From DATFXM01 sp035315885 (lineage in GTDB: Bacteria; Acidobacteriota; Blastocatellia; UBA7656): a DNA stretch of 53,004 bases. Below the pieces are notes generated by a model. The model saw nothing but the letters and a program-made list of their open reading frames with translations, did not search any database and was not told the origin of the DNA. Both the position numbers and the translations under genes were made by a program. The number at the start of each line of letters is the position of its first letter. Within the stretch, counting starts at the first letter, position 1. The stretch spans positions 1 through 53,004 of the forward strand of contig DATFXM010000051.1 in NCBI GenBank assembly GCA_035315885.1. The letters are read 5' to 3'. Of the stretch, positions 34,851-43,851 are shown in pieces.

Positions 34851-35636
34851 TCAGGGCTGGATCGATGGATTCTCCGGCACCGGCAAATCCTTGAGCCGGT
34901 CTGGCGCCAACCGCTTGAGCTGTTTCTCAGCCTCAGAGCCAACAGGCGACGAACGGTCGGGCTTTGCCGCTTCGAAGTAAGCATCGACCGCCTTCTCGGT
35001 TTGACCTGCCTTCTCGTAAGCATTTCCGAGGCCAAGCTGCACTGCCGGTTTCAAACTGTCGGTTGAGTTGACTAACTGCTCGTATAACGATACCGCCTTG
35101 TCGAATTCGTTGTTGGCAAGATAATTCTCGGCAAGTGCGAGCTTCGCGAGCTCCGAGGTCGGTTTATCATTCTTTGCTGCGACCTGCTCGAGAATGCCTA
35201 TGCCCTTGTCGCGATTGATGTGCAGGTAGGAAACTCCGGCGTAGTAGCGGCCAATCGTACCGTAGTACCCGGAATAGTCGTTGGCAAGACCTTCAAAAGC
35301 ATCAGCCGCCTCCTGCCATTTGGTCTGTTCATCCGTATAGAATTTGGTGGTCGTCGGGTTTGTGCTGACGGTGTTGGCATCCTGAACCGACGCATTGAAC
35401 TTTTCCGCGGCCGCCGCATACGCGGCTTCAGCTTTCGACTGACGGTAGTCAAAGAAATAGCTGCCCGCCAGGTAAAGCACTACGACTCCGGCGATCACTC
35501 CCAGGGCTATGACAAAAGGCCTCGCGCGATCCTGCAGCCATTCCTGAGTCCGCTCGTACATGCGGATCATCGGATCGTGACGGTACTTGAGATCCTTGAC
35601 CGATACCTTCTTTCGTTTCTTTGTGGGTCTTGCCAA
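34851..35636 (-). CDS. Membrane-anchored TPR protein, YfgM-like
   Basis: 261 residues from a TTG start at 35636, supported by GGGAGG eight nt upstream. A basic cytoplasmic N-terminus (about 1-40) precedes one TM helix (about 41-63); the periplasmic part has TPR repeats, from a stretch enriched in Ala (AAYAAAAEKF) to about 245. This matches the topology of YfgM, which links the Sec translocon to periplasmic chaperones, but sequence identity to YfgM cannot be judged here. Confidence 0.8.
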   Translation of the reverse strand: MARPTKKRKKVSVKDLKYRHDPMIRMYERTQEWLQDRARPFVIALGVIAGVVVLYLAGSYFFDYRQSKAEAAYAAAAEKFNASVQDANTVSTNPTTTKFYTDEQTKWQEAADAFEGLANDYSGYYGTIGRYYAGVSYLHINRDKGIGILEQVAAKNDKPTSELAKLALAENYLANNEFDKAVSLYEQLVNSTDSLKPAVQLGLGNAYEKAGQTEKAVDAYFEAAKPDRSSPVGSEAEKQLKRLAPDRLKDLPVPENPSIQP

Positions 35637-35758
35637 AACAAAAGCCTCCCAGCCCCAGGAAGTGAAAGCGCGCTGCTATAAGCGGGCGCAGCCTTCAAAA
35701 GGGCAAACGACAACATAGCGGCACGTTCAAAGAATTGTCAAGAAAACGAACCCTGGAA

Positions 35759-35846
35759 GAGTGCTGAGTTCTGAGTGCTGAGTTCTCTTCTCAGTTACAA
35801 ACCTCGAATCACCTCGCTTCAGAACACACTCAGCACTCAGCACTCT
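35759..35846. repeat. Inverted heptamer element without hairpin units
   Basis: Left arm GAGTGCT/GAGTTCT (35759-35786), about 30 bp spacer, right arm AGCACTC (about 35820-35846). It lies in the promoter region of the MocA-like gene; its right arm ends only 6 bp before the -10 box. Confidence 0.9.
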
Positions 35847-35851
35847 TTAGT

Positions 35852-35857
35852 TATAAT
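35852..35857 (+). promoter_or_regulatory. -10 box TATAAT placed for a leaderless transcript
   Basis: A perfect TATAAT ends 6 nt before the ATG of the MocA-like gene at 35864. Transcription would normally begin about 6-7 nt after the box, that is at the ATG itself. No ribosome site is present between them. The -35 region would fall within the heptamer array. Confidence 0.6.
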
Positions 35858-35863
35858 CAGCAC

Positions 35864-36463
35864 ATGAAATCCAGGTCGGGCGTTTCTGCGATTCTACTCG
35901 CGGCCGGCGAGTCCAGACGCATGGGTGCCTTCAAACAGCTTCTTCCTTTCCGCGGGAAAACGTTCGTCGAATGTTGCGTCGATGCGTTGCTCGATTCCCG
36001 AGTCGATGAGGTTTTGGTAGTGACTGGACATCGACACGACGACGTAGCATTTACGTTGAGGCAGCGGCCTGTGAAGACAGTTTTGAATCCCGACTACAAA
36101 GTGGGCATGATTTCTTCAGTTAAGAAGGGCGTGGATGCGATCTCGGCTCAGTCGCGCGCATTCCTGATCGCACTGGTGGATCAACCGCAGATCAGCGCCG
36201 CGCTCGTTGACCGCCTGATAGATGCTTATGAGTCTTACCAGCCTTTGCTAGTTTCCCCGACATTTAATGGGAAGAACGGCCATCCGTTGCTTGTGGACGT
36301 CAGTCTCAGGTCAGAAGTGATGTCCGCGAGACCTGAAGAGGGTTTGAAAGAGGTTCTACGAGCGCATTCGGAGAGTATCCTTAGAATCGAATGGGAGACC
36401 GAAGACGTTCTAATCGACTTCGATCTCCCTGAGGAGTATCGGGGCTTCGACGGCGGTGAGTAG
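35864..36463 (+). CDS. MocA/MobA-like molybdenum cofactor nucleotidyltransferase
   Basis: 199 residues of NTP-transferase fold. The signature LAAGESRRMGAFKQLLPFRGKT near 12-33 binds the nucleotide and VDQPQI near 105 binds metal; NGKNGHPLLV matches the MocA/MobA acceptor region. The likely reaction is transfer of CMP to molybdopterin for xanthine-dehydrogenase-type enzymes, although GMP or other sugar nucleotidyltransferases of the superfamily cannot be excluded. No molybdoenzyme is adjacent. Apparently translated from a leaderless mRNA. Confidence 0.85.
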   Translation: MKSRSGVSAILLAAGESRRMGAFKQLLPFRGKTFVECCVDALLDSRVDEVLVVTGHRHDDVAFTLRQRPVKTVLNPDYKVGMISSVKKGVDAISAQSRAFLIALVDQPQISAALVDRLIDAYESYQPLLVSPTFNGKNGHPLLVDVSLRSEVMSARPEEGLKEVLRAHSESILRIEWETEDVLIDFDLPEEYRGFDGGE

Positions 36464-36519
36464 TGAGGGTACGAAACACCGGCCACTTAATATCCACCGA
36501 GTACTGGGTGACCAGGCGG

Positions 36520-36873
36520 TCACACTGCCATCTTAGTGGTGCGCCGCGATACTCTCTGCGATGCCGGTTCAAAAGCAAGCACCCGACGGGCGCCGCTGCT
36601 GTAAGCACGGGCCAGCAACGCGCTCAACGCAAGGCTCGACGCTAGCACATAGCTGCTACCCCCACAGGTCTCACAACGACCGCAGCGGTTGAGGTAAGTC
36701 CGTGCGGCCGACTCACCATCGCCGGCGCAGTCGCCGCAAACTATTTGCACGCCCATGCTTAGTTTCGCAACGCGGGCTTCGTTAAGCGCCAGTCTGCTTG
36801 ATTTATCGAGACTTCGAGTCAATAAAAAGGTTAAGACGCCGATTATCAGAGCCGCGGCAATCATGCTAGTCAT
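36520..36873 (-). CDS. Small membrane protein with four-Cys cluster
   Basis: 117 residues with AAGGAG seven nt before the ATG. One TM helix (about 4-20). The middle has CGDC and, after about 17 residues, CGRCETC, giving a possible zinc-binding site. The C-terminus is Arg-rich. I do not recognise the family. The frame has no homologous support visible, but the ribosome site and TM-plus-Cys pattern favour a real gene. Confidence 0.55.
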   Translation of the reverse strand: MTSMIAAALIIGVLTFLLTRSLDKSSRLALNEARVAKLSMGVQIVCGDCAGDGESAARTYLNRCGRCETCGGSSYVLASSLALSALLARAYSSGARRVLAFEPASQRVSRRTTKMAV

Positions 36874-37140
36874 TTCAATTCTCCTTCCCCACTTGCACCG
36901 GGCTTTGCTCGATAATGCTTCAATTTCTTCTCCAGTCCTAGATACGGAAAGAACCCGAACTAGGATTCGTATTTGTTTGTTTACTTCGCTCCATCAAATC
37001 TGCAACGAGCGTGCCACTTGCCCGGCGCGAGAGAATTTGGCACAAAGCAACCGTAGTTTAAACACGATAAATTGAATTACAGAACCCGTTCGGGGTAGTG
37101 ATGGCCGGTCGAGTTGGCCTATGGAAGGCGCTTCTTGCGT

Positions 37141-38259
37141 TCAGTTACCACTGCGTTTTATGTACATCCGGTTAGCCGTGGTGCGGATTACGTCCGGGAT
37201 GTTCTTGTTGCTCGCGAGTCCTCTCAAATCGCGTGACTGAATTCGGTTCAAAAGACCAAGACTCGTGCCGATCGGCGCGCGCGGGTTTCGCACCAGGTTG
37301 TGAATCACCGTATAAGATCTGACCCACGCCCGATTCGTCGCGATATGCCTCAAAACATCCTCGGGCACTGTCTTGACCGACGCAATGTATTCGATTTCCT
37401 GATCGCTGATTCGCGGGTTCTTCAACACCGCCGATGCGATGATTCGGTTCGGGTCTCGTATCAGGATCATTCTTGCCTCGCGCGTGCCTCTGAGAGCGAG
37501 CATCACTCTTTCCTTTACGCCCATCAACGCAACCTGCTGGAAGATTGGCATTCGATCGGGAGAGATCGGCTCCTCCTCTTCGGCGGCGATCTCGCTCATG
37601 ACCCGCTCGATGTCGAGCCGTGCTTCTTCATCTTCGACGATCTCGTCAAACGGTCCGAACTCTGCTTCGTACTCGGCTACAACTGAGTCGTCGATTCGCT
37701 CATCGATTAGTCCCAGGCGGATTAGGTCGTCGATGCCGGTGACCGCTACGGTGTCGCGCGCAGCTTCTTCAGCGGCCCGTGCCGCGGCTTCGGCTTCATC
37801 GCGTACACGCTGCTCTTGCGCGACCATCTTCGCGCCGAACTGTTTCTCAAAGAACTCGTGTTGAACTTCGCGGGCGCGTCGCTCGGCTTCCGGAGACCGC
37901 GCCGGATTTGCGAGGATGGCTTCGATAATCGCCGGAGTTCTGATCAGACTCTGCTGTTTAAGCGAGATCGTCTCGATTATCGCCGGACTGTTTGTCCTGC
38001 CGGCAAGGTACGCGAGAGCGTTGTCAGGAGTTCCGCGATTGAAGACAACCGCCTCAAGGAGATCCTTCGTTGCGCGCGGCCAGATTGCCAGAAAGCCAAG
38101 TACGTCAGGCGAAGCATTCTTGTCCTGGGCCACCCCGAGAAACGACTCGGGCTTCATTCTTTCTATGCTTGCCGTTGCTGCTTCGCGCACTTCGGCGCTT
38201 TCATCAGTGCCAAGCGCGACCAGCGCTTCCAGGATCTCTTCGTCGGGAAGCGGCAGCAT
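37141..38259 (-). CDS. HEAT-like repeat protein of unknown function (true start probably upstream near 38334)
   Basis: 372 residues from the ATG at 38259. Short helical repeats of HEAT/leucine-rich-variant type occur at both ends (VREAATASIERMKPESFL, and NPRAPIGTSLGLLNRIQ), with a long charged Ala/Glu-rich helix in the centre (about 125-215). Upstream the same frame continues for 25 more codons with a sequence that fits the fold (NPIIEAIKSGG, PTVRLAAARGM) but contains no ATG, GTG or TTG. An ideal GGAGG stands six nt before an ATC at 38334, so a non-canonical ATC start is possible. Cytoplasmic; function unknown. Confidence 0.78.
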   Translation of the reverse strand: MLPLPDEEILEALVALGTDESAEVREAATASIERMKPESFLGVAQDKNASPDVLGFLAIWPRATKDLLEAVVFNRGTPDNALAYLAGRTNSPAIIETISLKQQSLIRTPAIIEAILANPARSPEAERRAREVQHEFFEKQFGAKMVAQEQRVRDEAEAAARAAEEAARDTVAVTGIDDLIRLGLIDERIDDSVVAEYEAEFGPFDEIVEDEEARLDIERVMSEIAAEEEEPISPDRMPIFQQVALMGVKERVMLALRGTREARMILIRDPNRIIASAVLKNPRISDQEIEYIASVKTVPEDVLRHIATNRAWVRSYTVIHNLVRNPRAPIGTSLGLLNRIQSRDLRGLASNKNIPDVIRTTANRMYIKRSGN

Positions 38260-38480
38260 GCCGCGCGCTGCCGCGAGCCTTACTGTGGGCGGTGCACCTC
38301 CCGACTTGATCGCCTCGATGATGGGGTTAGAGATTTTGAGCCTCCGGCTTCGTGACAGCTAATCCTGAACCGGGAGCAAGGAATCGCGAATTAACGAATC
38401 GCTAGTCGAAAATAGTAAGTCTTTCGTCGCGTTCCGTGAATAGTAATGTTATAGGGTGTGTCAGAATCCGACGACCGGGA

Positions 38481-41348
38481 TTACTGGGAGGCGCCGCAGC
38501 ACCTCTTGTACTTCTTACCCGAACCGCAGGGACAGAGTTCGTTACGGCCGACCCGAGGGCCTTTGTGGCGTATCGGCTTTGCCGTCTCTTCTTCGCCGCC
38601 GGCAAACGCCGTCTCGTTGGCTTTGGTGAACGCGACTCGACCGCGTCGCTGTCGCCTTCGCCGCTCGAGCAGCTGCTGCTCCACCGGCTCAGCAACCTGA
38701 ACCTGGAAATTGAACAGGTATCGAATAGTCTCAGTGTCGATCCGATTCAGCATGGCATCAAACAGGTAGAACGATTCTCGCTTGTACTCAACCAGCGGGT
38801 CCTTTTGCGCGTAGCCCCTTAGTCCGATTCCCTCCTTCAAGTGATCCAGCGCAAGCAGGTGGTCCTTCCATTGGGCGTCTACGATATTCAACATTATGTA
38901 GCGCTCGAGACTGCGCAGCGCGTCGGCTCCGACTTGAACTTCCTTCTGCGCATAGGAGTCTTCGAGCTTGCGCCACATCGCCTCGCGCGCCTCGACCGGT
39001 CCCATAGTCGTCAGGTCCACGCCCTCGCGATCGAGGTCGAGACCGAATACCGTTCGAACCTGGTCCTTGAACCCGGCAAGGTCCCATTCATCCGGCCGCA
39101 GATCCTTCGACATGTATTGATCGACCAGATTAGCAAACAGATCTTCGGCAACGCCGAGGACATAGTTTCGCTGGTTTGTGTTCTGTTCTTCGGTGGATGC
39201 GCCTTCGAACCCAAGCAGCAACTGGCGGCGAATGCCGTAGATCGCCTCGCGCTGCTTGTTCATCACGTCGTCATATTCGAGGAGGTGTTTGCGTATGGAA
39301 AAGTTGTGGCCCTCTACCGATTTCTGTGCGCCTTCAATCCGCCTCGATACGAGCTTCGATTCGATCGGAACACCTTCCTCCATTCCGAGCCTCAGCATTA
39401 AGCCTTTTATGCGCTCGCCGCCAAAGATGCGCATGAGGTCATCTTCAAGAGAAAGATAGAAGCGCGACGAACCGGGGTCGCCCTGACGCCCTGAACGGCC
39501 GCGAAGCTGATTGTCTATTCTGCGCGACTCGTGCCGTTCCGTCCCCAGAATATGAAGCCCTCCGACTGTCACCACTTCTTCATGCTCGGCATCGGTGAGC
39601 TCCTTCGCCTTCTGCAGCGCATTGTTCCACTGCTGCTCGGTAGCTTCGTCGGGATTGATCTCCCTCTCTTTCAGGTGCTGCTTCGCGAGGAACTCTGGAT
39701 TTCCACCGAGCAGAATGTCCGTACCGCGGCCTGCCATGTTGGTCGCGATGGTCACCTGCCCTTTTCGCCCCGCCTGCGCGACTATGTCCGCCTCGCGGGC
39801 CGCGTGTTCAGGTTTGGCGTTCAGTACGTTGTGCGGAACGCGCGCCTTCTTCAACCGTGCGGAAAGGTTTTCGGAGTTCTCGACCGAAACCGTACCTACA
39901 AGGACCGGCTGACCTTTTTCGTGAAGCTCCTTGATCTCGTTCACCGCCGCGTCCCACTTCTCGCGCTCGGTCCGGTATATGACGTCGGAGTTGTCGCTGC
40001 GAACCATAGGTCTGTTCGTAGGAATGACCGCCACGTCCAGTTTATAGATGTTCGCGAACTCGGTTGCTTCCGTTTCTGCCGTACCGGTCATACCGGCGAG
40101 CTTGGAGTACATGCGGAAGTAATTCTGAAGGGTGATCGTTGCGAGCGTCTGGTTTTCTGCTTCGATCTTGACGCCTTCTTTCGCTTCCACTGCCTGGTGC
40201 AAACCGTCGCTCCATCGGCGGCCGGGCATAATGCGACCGGTGAACTCGTCGACAATTATCACTTCGCCGTCTTTGACTATGTATTGCTTGTCGAGATGGT
40301 AGAGTGTCTGAGCCTTGAGCGACTGCTCGATACAGTGGAGCAAATCCATGTTTGCCGGATCATAGAGGTTCGCGGTACTGGTGAGGCGCTCGCAGACTTC
40401 GACTCCCTCTTCGGTGAGGGAGGCTGAGTGTTGTTTCTCGTCTACGTGGTACAGCAGTCGCGGGTCTTGTTTCAGGTCGACGTCGCCGTCGGACTTCTTG
40501 ATATCAGCGATGCGCTTCTGCTGTTCGGCCTTGAGCCTGATCAGGCAGTCGTTGGCGACGTAGTACTTCTCGGTTGACTCCTCGGATGCGCCTGAAATGA
40601 TCAACGGCGTTCTGGCTTCATCGATGAGAATCGAGTCGACCTCGTCCACAATTGCGTAGTAGTGCCCGCGCTGAACCATGTTTGACGGTTCGAACTTCAT
40701 ATTGTCGCGCAGGTAGTCGAATCCGAACTCGTTGTTTGTGCCGTAGGTGATATCCGCGCGGTAGGCTTCCTGCCTTTCAATATCGTCCATGTCGTGCTGG
40801 ATGCAGCCGACGGTGAGGCCAAGGAAGCGATAGATCTTGCCCATCCACTCGGTATCGCGTTTGGCAAGATAGTCGTTGACGGTCACTACGTGTACGCCGC
40901 GGCCCGCGAGTGCATTGAGATACGCCGGGAGTGTTGCAACCAGCGTTTTGCCTTCGCCGGTTTTCATTTCCGAGATCGTCCCGCGGTGGAGCACCATTCC
41001 GCCGATCAGTTGCACGTCGAAGTGGCGCATTCCTGTTGCGCGACGCGATGCTTCACGAACCACGGCGAAGGCTTCGGGCAGTATCTCGTTGAGGACTTCG
41101 TCGGTGACTGTTCTCAGCGCAGTCTTTTCCTCTTCGGGTGATTCGGAAGTGATATCGGCCTCGGCCAGGCGAGCTTCGACTAGTTGTCGAAAGTGCTGCG
41201 TGCGCTCTCGCAGTTCATCATCGCTGAGCGACTTCATCTTTGCTTCGAGCGCATTGATTTCGCTGACGATGGGCCAGAGCCTCTTGAGCAGTCGTTCGTT
41301 TGCACTTCCGAATATCTTGGTAGCTACTTTGTTAAGGATTGCACTCAT
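38481..41348 (-). CDS. secA: Preprotein translocase ATPase SecA
   Basis: 955 residues. Walker A MKTGEGKT at 128-135, DEAD-type box in AIVDEVDSILIDEARTPL, and helicase motifs including TNMAGRGTDI and GRSGRQGD. The C-terminus is the zinc-binding SEC-C motif CPCGSGKKYKRCC, which contacts SecB and phospholipid. It drives post-translational export of signal-peptide proteins through SecYEG. An insertion of charged residues (about 275-305, QQKRIADIKKSDGDVD) is longer than in E. coli. It stands alone with an approximately 300-bp upstream region. Confidence 0.97.
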   Translation of the reverse strand: MSAILNKVATKIFGSANERLLKRLWPIVSEINALEAKMKSLSDDELRERTQHFRQLVEARLAEADITSESPEEEKTALRTVTDEVLNEILPEAFAVVREASRRATGMRHFDVQLIGGMVLHRGTISEMKTGEGKTLVATLPAYLNALAGRGVHVVTVNDYLAKRDTEWMGKIYRFLGLTVGCIQHDMDDIERQEAYRADITYGTNNEFGFDYLRDNMKFEPSNMVQRGHYYAIVDEVDSILIDEARTPLIISGASEESTEKYYVANDCLIRLKAEQQKRIADIKKSDGDVDLKQDPRLLYHVDEKQHSASLTEEGVEVCERLTSTANLYDPANMDLLHCIEQSLKAQTLYHLDKQYIVKDGEVIIVDEFTGRIMPGRRWSDGLHQAVEAKEGVKIEAENQTLATITLQNYFRMYSKLAGMTGTAETEATEFANIYKLDVAVIPTNRPMVRSDNSDVIYRTEREKWDAAVNEIKELHEKGQPVLVGTVSVENSENLSARLKKARVPHNVLNAKPEHAAREADIVAQAGRKGQVTIATNMAGRGTDILLGGNPEFLAKQHLKEREINPDEATEQQWNNALQKAKELTDAEHEEVVTVGGLHILGTERHESRRIDNQLRGRSGRQGDPGSSRFYLSLEDDLMRIFGGERIKGLMLRLGMEEGVPIESKLVSRRIEGAQKSVEGHNFSIRKHLLEYDDVMNKQREAIYGIRRQLLLGFEGASTEEQNTNQRNYVLGVAEDLFANLVDQYMSKDLRPDEWDLAGFKDQVRTVFGLDLDREGVDLTTMGPVEAREAMWRKLEDSYAQKEVQVGADALRSLERYIMLNIVDAQWKDHLLALDHLKEGIGLRGYAQKDPLVEYKRESFYLFDAMLNRIDTETIRYLFNFQVQVAEPVEQQLLERRRRQRRGRVAFTKANETAFAGGEEETAKPIRHKGPRVGRNELCPCGSGKKYKRCCGASQ

Positions 41349-41655
41349 AAGCTTCTGGATGGTCTATCGCCGGCATCGTAGTTGAGCGTAGCTTTGAAGA
41401 CTTATTCTCAAGTGCGTCGCCCGCGCGGTTGTTAAAAACTTGGCATCCGCTGCCACAGCCTATTGCGTGTACTCAAGGCAAGCGTTACGGCTGCCGTAGC
41501 AAGACAAGATTGTAGGTTATGGCTCTTTACACAGTCAAACACGAGCACTTTGGCTGTGAATGAAAGTTCATGTAGTTTGCGGCTCTGGCGCAACCCATTC
41601 GTCAGCCGCCCGAACGGGTTATCGCAGGCCATAAGAGTGCGAAAAAACTTTTGTG
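41349..41655. other. Intergenic region between secA and the pil leader
   Basis: Divergent spacer that must contain the secA promoter (minus strand). No gene, hairpin array or heptamer repeat is apparent. A 68-codon plus-strand frame at 41463-41669 has no ribosome site and is not supported. Confidence 0.6.
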
Positions 41656-41684
41656 TTGACACTCCATAGGGTGGGTGGTAGAAA
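41656..41684 (+). promoter_or_regulatory. Near-consensus sigma-70 promoter of the pil operon
   Basis: TTGACA (41656-41661), a 17-nt spacer and TAGAAA (41679-41684). The predicted start near 41691 places the riboswitch aptamer about 45 nt into the transcript. Confidence 0.75.
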
Positions 41685-41736
41685 TGGCTGCGTTGGAACG
41701 ATAACCGTTTCAGTTATTTGATTCAAATAAGCAGTA

Positions 41737-41861
41737 CTGAAATCACCGAACTGGCACCCCAGGAGCGATCCTGGTTCGCAAAGCCAAGGTCTTCGGCGGC
41801 GAGAGTACGATACGAGCAGCAACGCCAACGGAGAATGACTGGTTACCGAAGTGAATTTCAG
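41737..41861 (+). promoter_or_regulatory. GEMM-family (c-di-GMP-I-like) riboswitch aptamer upstream of pilM
   Basis: P1 pairs CTGAAATCAC (41737-41746) with GTGAATTTCAG (41851-41861), ten pairs with one bulged A. GGC (41753-41755) pairs with GCC (41783-41785) as in the family. P2 is CCAGGA-GCGA-TCCTGG (41759-41774) with a GNRA loop, and is followed by CGCAAAGCC (41777-41785). A long P3 ends in GGTTACCGA (41841-41849). These order-specific motifs are the hallmarks of GEMM RNAs. The GG before CA where c-di-GMP-selective members have G20 is kept. Downstream, ACCGAAG can pair with CTTCGGT (about 41874-41881), an alternative that would break P1. It should control pilMNOPQ. Confidence 0.82.
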
Positions 41862-42023
41862 CCCCTCTGAATACCCTTCGGTTCGGTTCTGTCCGCCCCT
41901 TACGTCCGCCCCTTGTTCCTTCGCCCCTTGCGGTTGAAGATCAGAAAAAATTTTTCTCCTGTTCCTGTTTCGTGTAGTGTCTGCCCCTGCACCCCGTAGT
42001 CCTTAGCCTTCCCGGGGGACAGA

Positions 42024-43088
42024 ATGCTTAGCAAAAAGAAACGAAGCATCGTCGGTCTCGATATAGGATCAAGTTCAATCAAAGCAGTCGAGCTTAAGCC
42101 CAACCGAAATGGCTTCGAGCTCCTGCATATCGCGCACCAGAACCTTCAATCGGACACGATCGTCGACGGCCACATCATCGACCTCAATCACGTAAGCGAC
42201 TCGATCAACCGAATATGGAATGAGCAGGGCATCAAGACCCATCAGGTAGCCACGTCGCTTTCGGGTCACGCAGTGATCGTCAAGAAGATTCTGCTGCCCG
42301 CCATGCCGGAAGAGGAACTCGACGAACAGATCCACTGGGAAGCCGAACAGTACATTCCGTTCGACATCAACGACGTCAACCTCTATCACGAGATCACCGG
42401 CTACGATGCGGCCGGCCAGAACATGGATGTGCTCCTGGTTGCGTGCAAGCGAGACAAGATAGCTCAGTTCACGCAGGTGATATCTCAGTCCGGAAAACAG
42501 CCGGTCATTGTAGACGTCGACGCGTTCGCGCTTCAAAACGCCTACGAAGTCAACTATCACCCTTCGCCAAACCAGACAGTAGCGCTGCTGGACATTGGAG
42601 CCTCGGTGTTGACCATCAACATAGTGCGCGGCACCACCTCGATATTCACTCGCGATATATCGGCGGGCGGCAACCAGTACACCGACCTTCTACAGAAAGA
42701 GCTCGGTCTGACTTTCGAGCAGGCTGAGTCACTCAAGCGCGGCGCAGGCATGGAGAGCTCGGTTCCTATGGAACAGGCGGAGCCGGCGCTGCAAAGCGTT
42801 TCTGAGATGCTCGCGCTCGAGATTCAGCGGACGCTGGACTTTTTCCGGTCGACGGCGGTGGATTCGCCGAACATAGATCGGATGTTGATTGCAGGAGGCT
42901 CATCAAAGGTGGCCCACCTGACCGACTACCTCTCTGAGAAATTCCAGATGCCGGTTGAGAGGTTCGACTCGTTCCGCTCGATCAGGTTCGACGGCAGGAA
43001 GTTCGACGACGAATACCTGAGAGAGCTTTCACCGAACATGGCAGTAGCGGTAGGGCTGGCGGTTCGGGTAGCGGAGGAGGCGAGATGA
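42024..43088 (+). CDS. pilM: Type IV pilus assembly protein PilM
   Basis: 354 residues, FtsA/actin-like ATPase fold. VGLDIGSSSIKAVEL is the phosphate-1 loop, LLDIGASVLTINIV phosphate-2 and LIAGGSSKV the adenosine loop. PilM sits on the cytoplasmic face and binds the N-terminus of PilN. GGGGGA stands before the ATG. First gene of an operon with pilN, pilO, pilP and pilQ, preceded by a 330-nt leader with the riboswitch. Confidence 0.95.
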   Translation: MLSKKKRSIVGLDIGSSSIKAVELKPNRNGFELLHIAHQNLQSDTIVDGHIIDLNHVSDSINRIWNEQGIKTHQVATSLSGHAVIVKKILLPAMPEEELDEQIHWEAEQYIPFDINDVNLYHEITGYDAAGQNMDVLLVACKRDKIAQFTQVISQSGKQPVIVDVDAFALQNAYEVNYHPSPNQTVALLDIGASVLTINIVRGTTSIFTRDISAGGNQYTDLLQKELGLTFEQAESLKRGAGMESSVPMEQAEPALQSVSEMLALEIQRTLDFFRSTAVDSPNIDRMLIAGGSSKVAHLTDYLSEKFQMPVERFDSFRSIRFDGRKFDDEYLRELSPNMAVAVGLAVRVAEEAR

Positions 43089-43840
43089 TACGCGTCAATC
43101 TACTTGAAGGAACTGCTGAACACCGCGTGGCGGTCCAGAAGACCAAGGTGGCCGCGCGTCGCGGACAGCAGATTTTCATGCTTGCAGCGGCGCTCGCCAT
43201 CTTCGTGATCGCAGTAGGCGCCGACCACCTGTGGACTAACAGCGCCCACGCGATGGCAGAAAAAGATCTGAATCGCGAACAGGACGAAGCCAAGAAGCTC
43301 GAAGGCGACATTCAGCGTAAGAATGAGCTCGAGAACGAGCTCAAGCAGCTCGACGAGCGCGTCAAGATCATCAAGGCGCTTCGAGCTGAACAGAAGGGTC
43401 CGGTAGCGATGCTTTCGGCCATCAACGACCGAATGCCAAACGGCCTGGTCGACTTCCGTCTTGACTCGATCGTTCAAAAGGGCAACCACCTGCAGATCAT
43501 CGGAAGCTCGCTGAACCAGCAAGTGATCGCCGACTTTGCAAAGCAGCTCGAGTTCTCAAACAATCTGTTCACCAACGTGATGCCGTCGGTCGAAGGGCGC
43601 GAGTACAAAATTGACGACGTACTCGACAGAAAAGAAGTAGACAAGGAAGCGCCAAAAGACCCGGCAAAGGAAAGCAAGAAGGACGACAAGAACGCAAAGG
43701 CGGCGCCCGACGTCCGGGAAGCAGATACGATCCGAGTCTTCCAGTTCACCATCGACTGCGACTACAACAAGCCGCGGGCCGAGGGCGATAAGGATAAGGA
43801 TAAAGATAAAGACAAGGACAAGAAGGAAGCCGGCAGATAA
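43085..43840 (+). CDS. pilN: Type IV pilus assembly protein PilN
   Basis: 251 residues. The N-terminal MIRVNLLEGT matches the PilM-binding INLLP motif; a TM helix (about 34-54) and a coiled coil (about 60-105) follow, then the ferredoxin-like core. Start ATG overlaps the pilM stop by 4 nt (ATGA). The C-terminal 60 residues are not standard: a Lys/Asp/Ala-rich tail ending in about six K-D dipeptides encoded by GATAAG repeats, probably a disordered periplasmic extension subject to length variation. Confidence 0.93.
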   Translation: MIRVNLLEGTAEHRVAVQKTKVAARRGQQIFMLAAALAIFVIAVGADHLWTNSAHAMAEKDLNREQDEAKKLEGDIQRKNELENELKQLDERVKIIKALRAEQKGPVAMLSAINDRMPNGLVDFRLDSIVQKGNHLQIIGSSLNQQVIADFAKQLEFSNNLFTNVMPSVEGREYKIDDVLDRKEVDKEAPKDPAKESKKDDKNAKAAPDVREADTIRVFQFTIDCDYNKPRAEGDKDKDKDKDKDKKEAGR

Positions 43841-43851
43841 GGAGACCAGTT

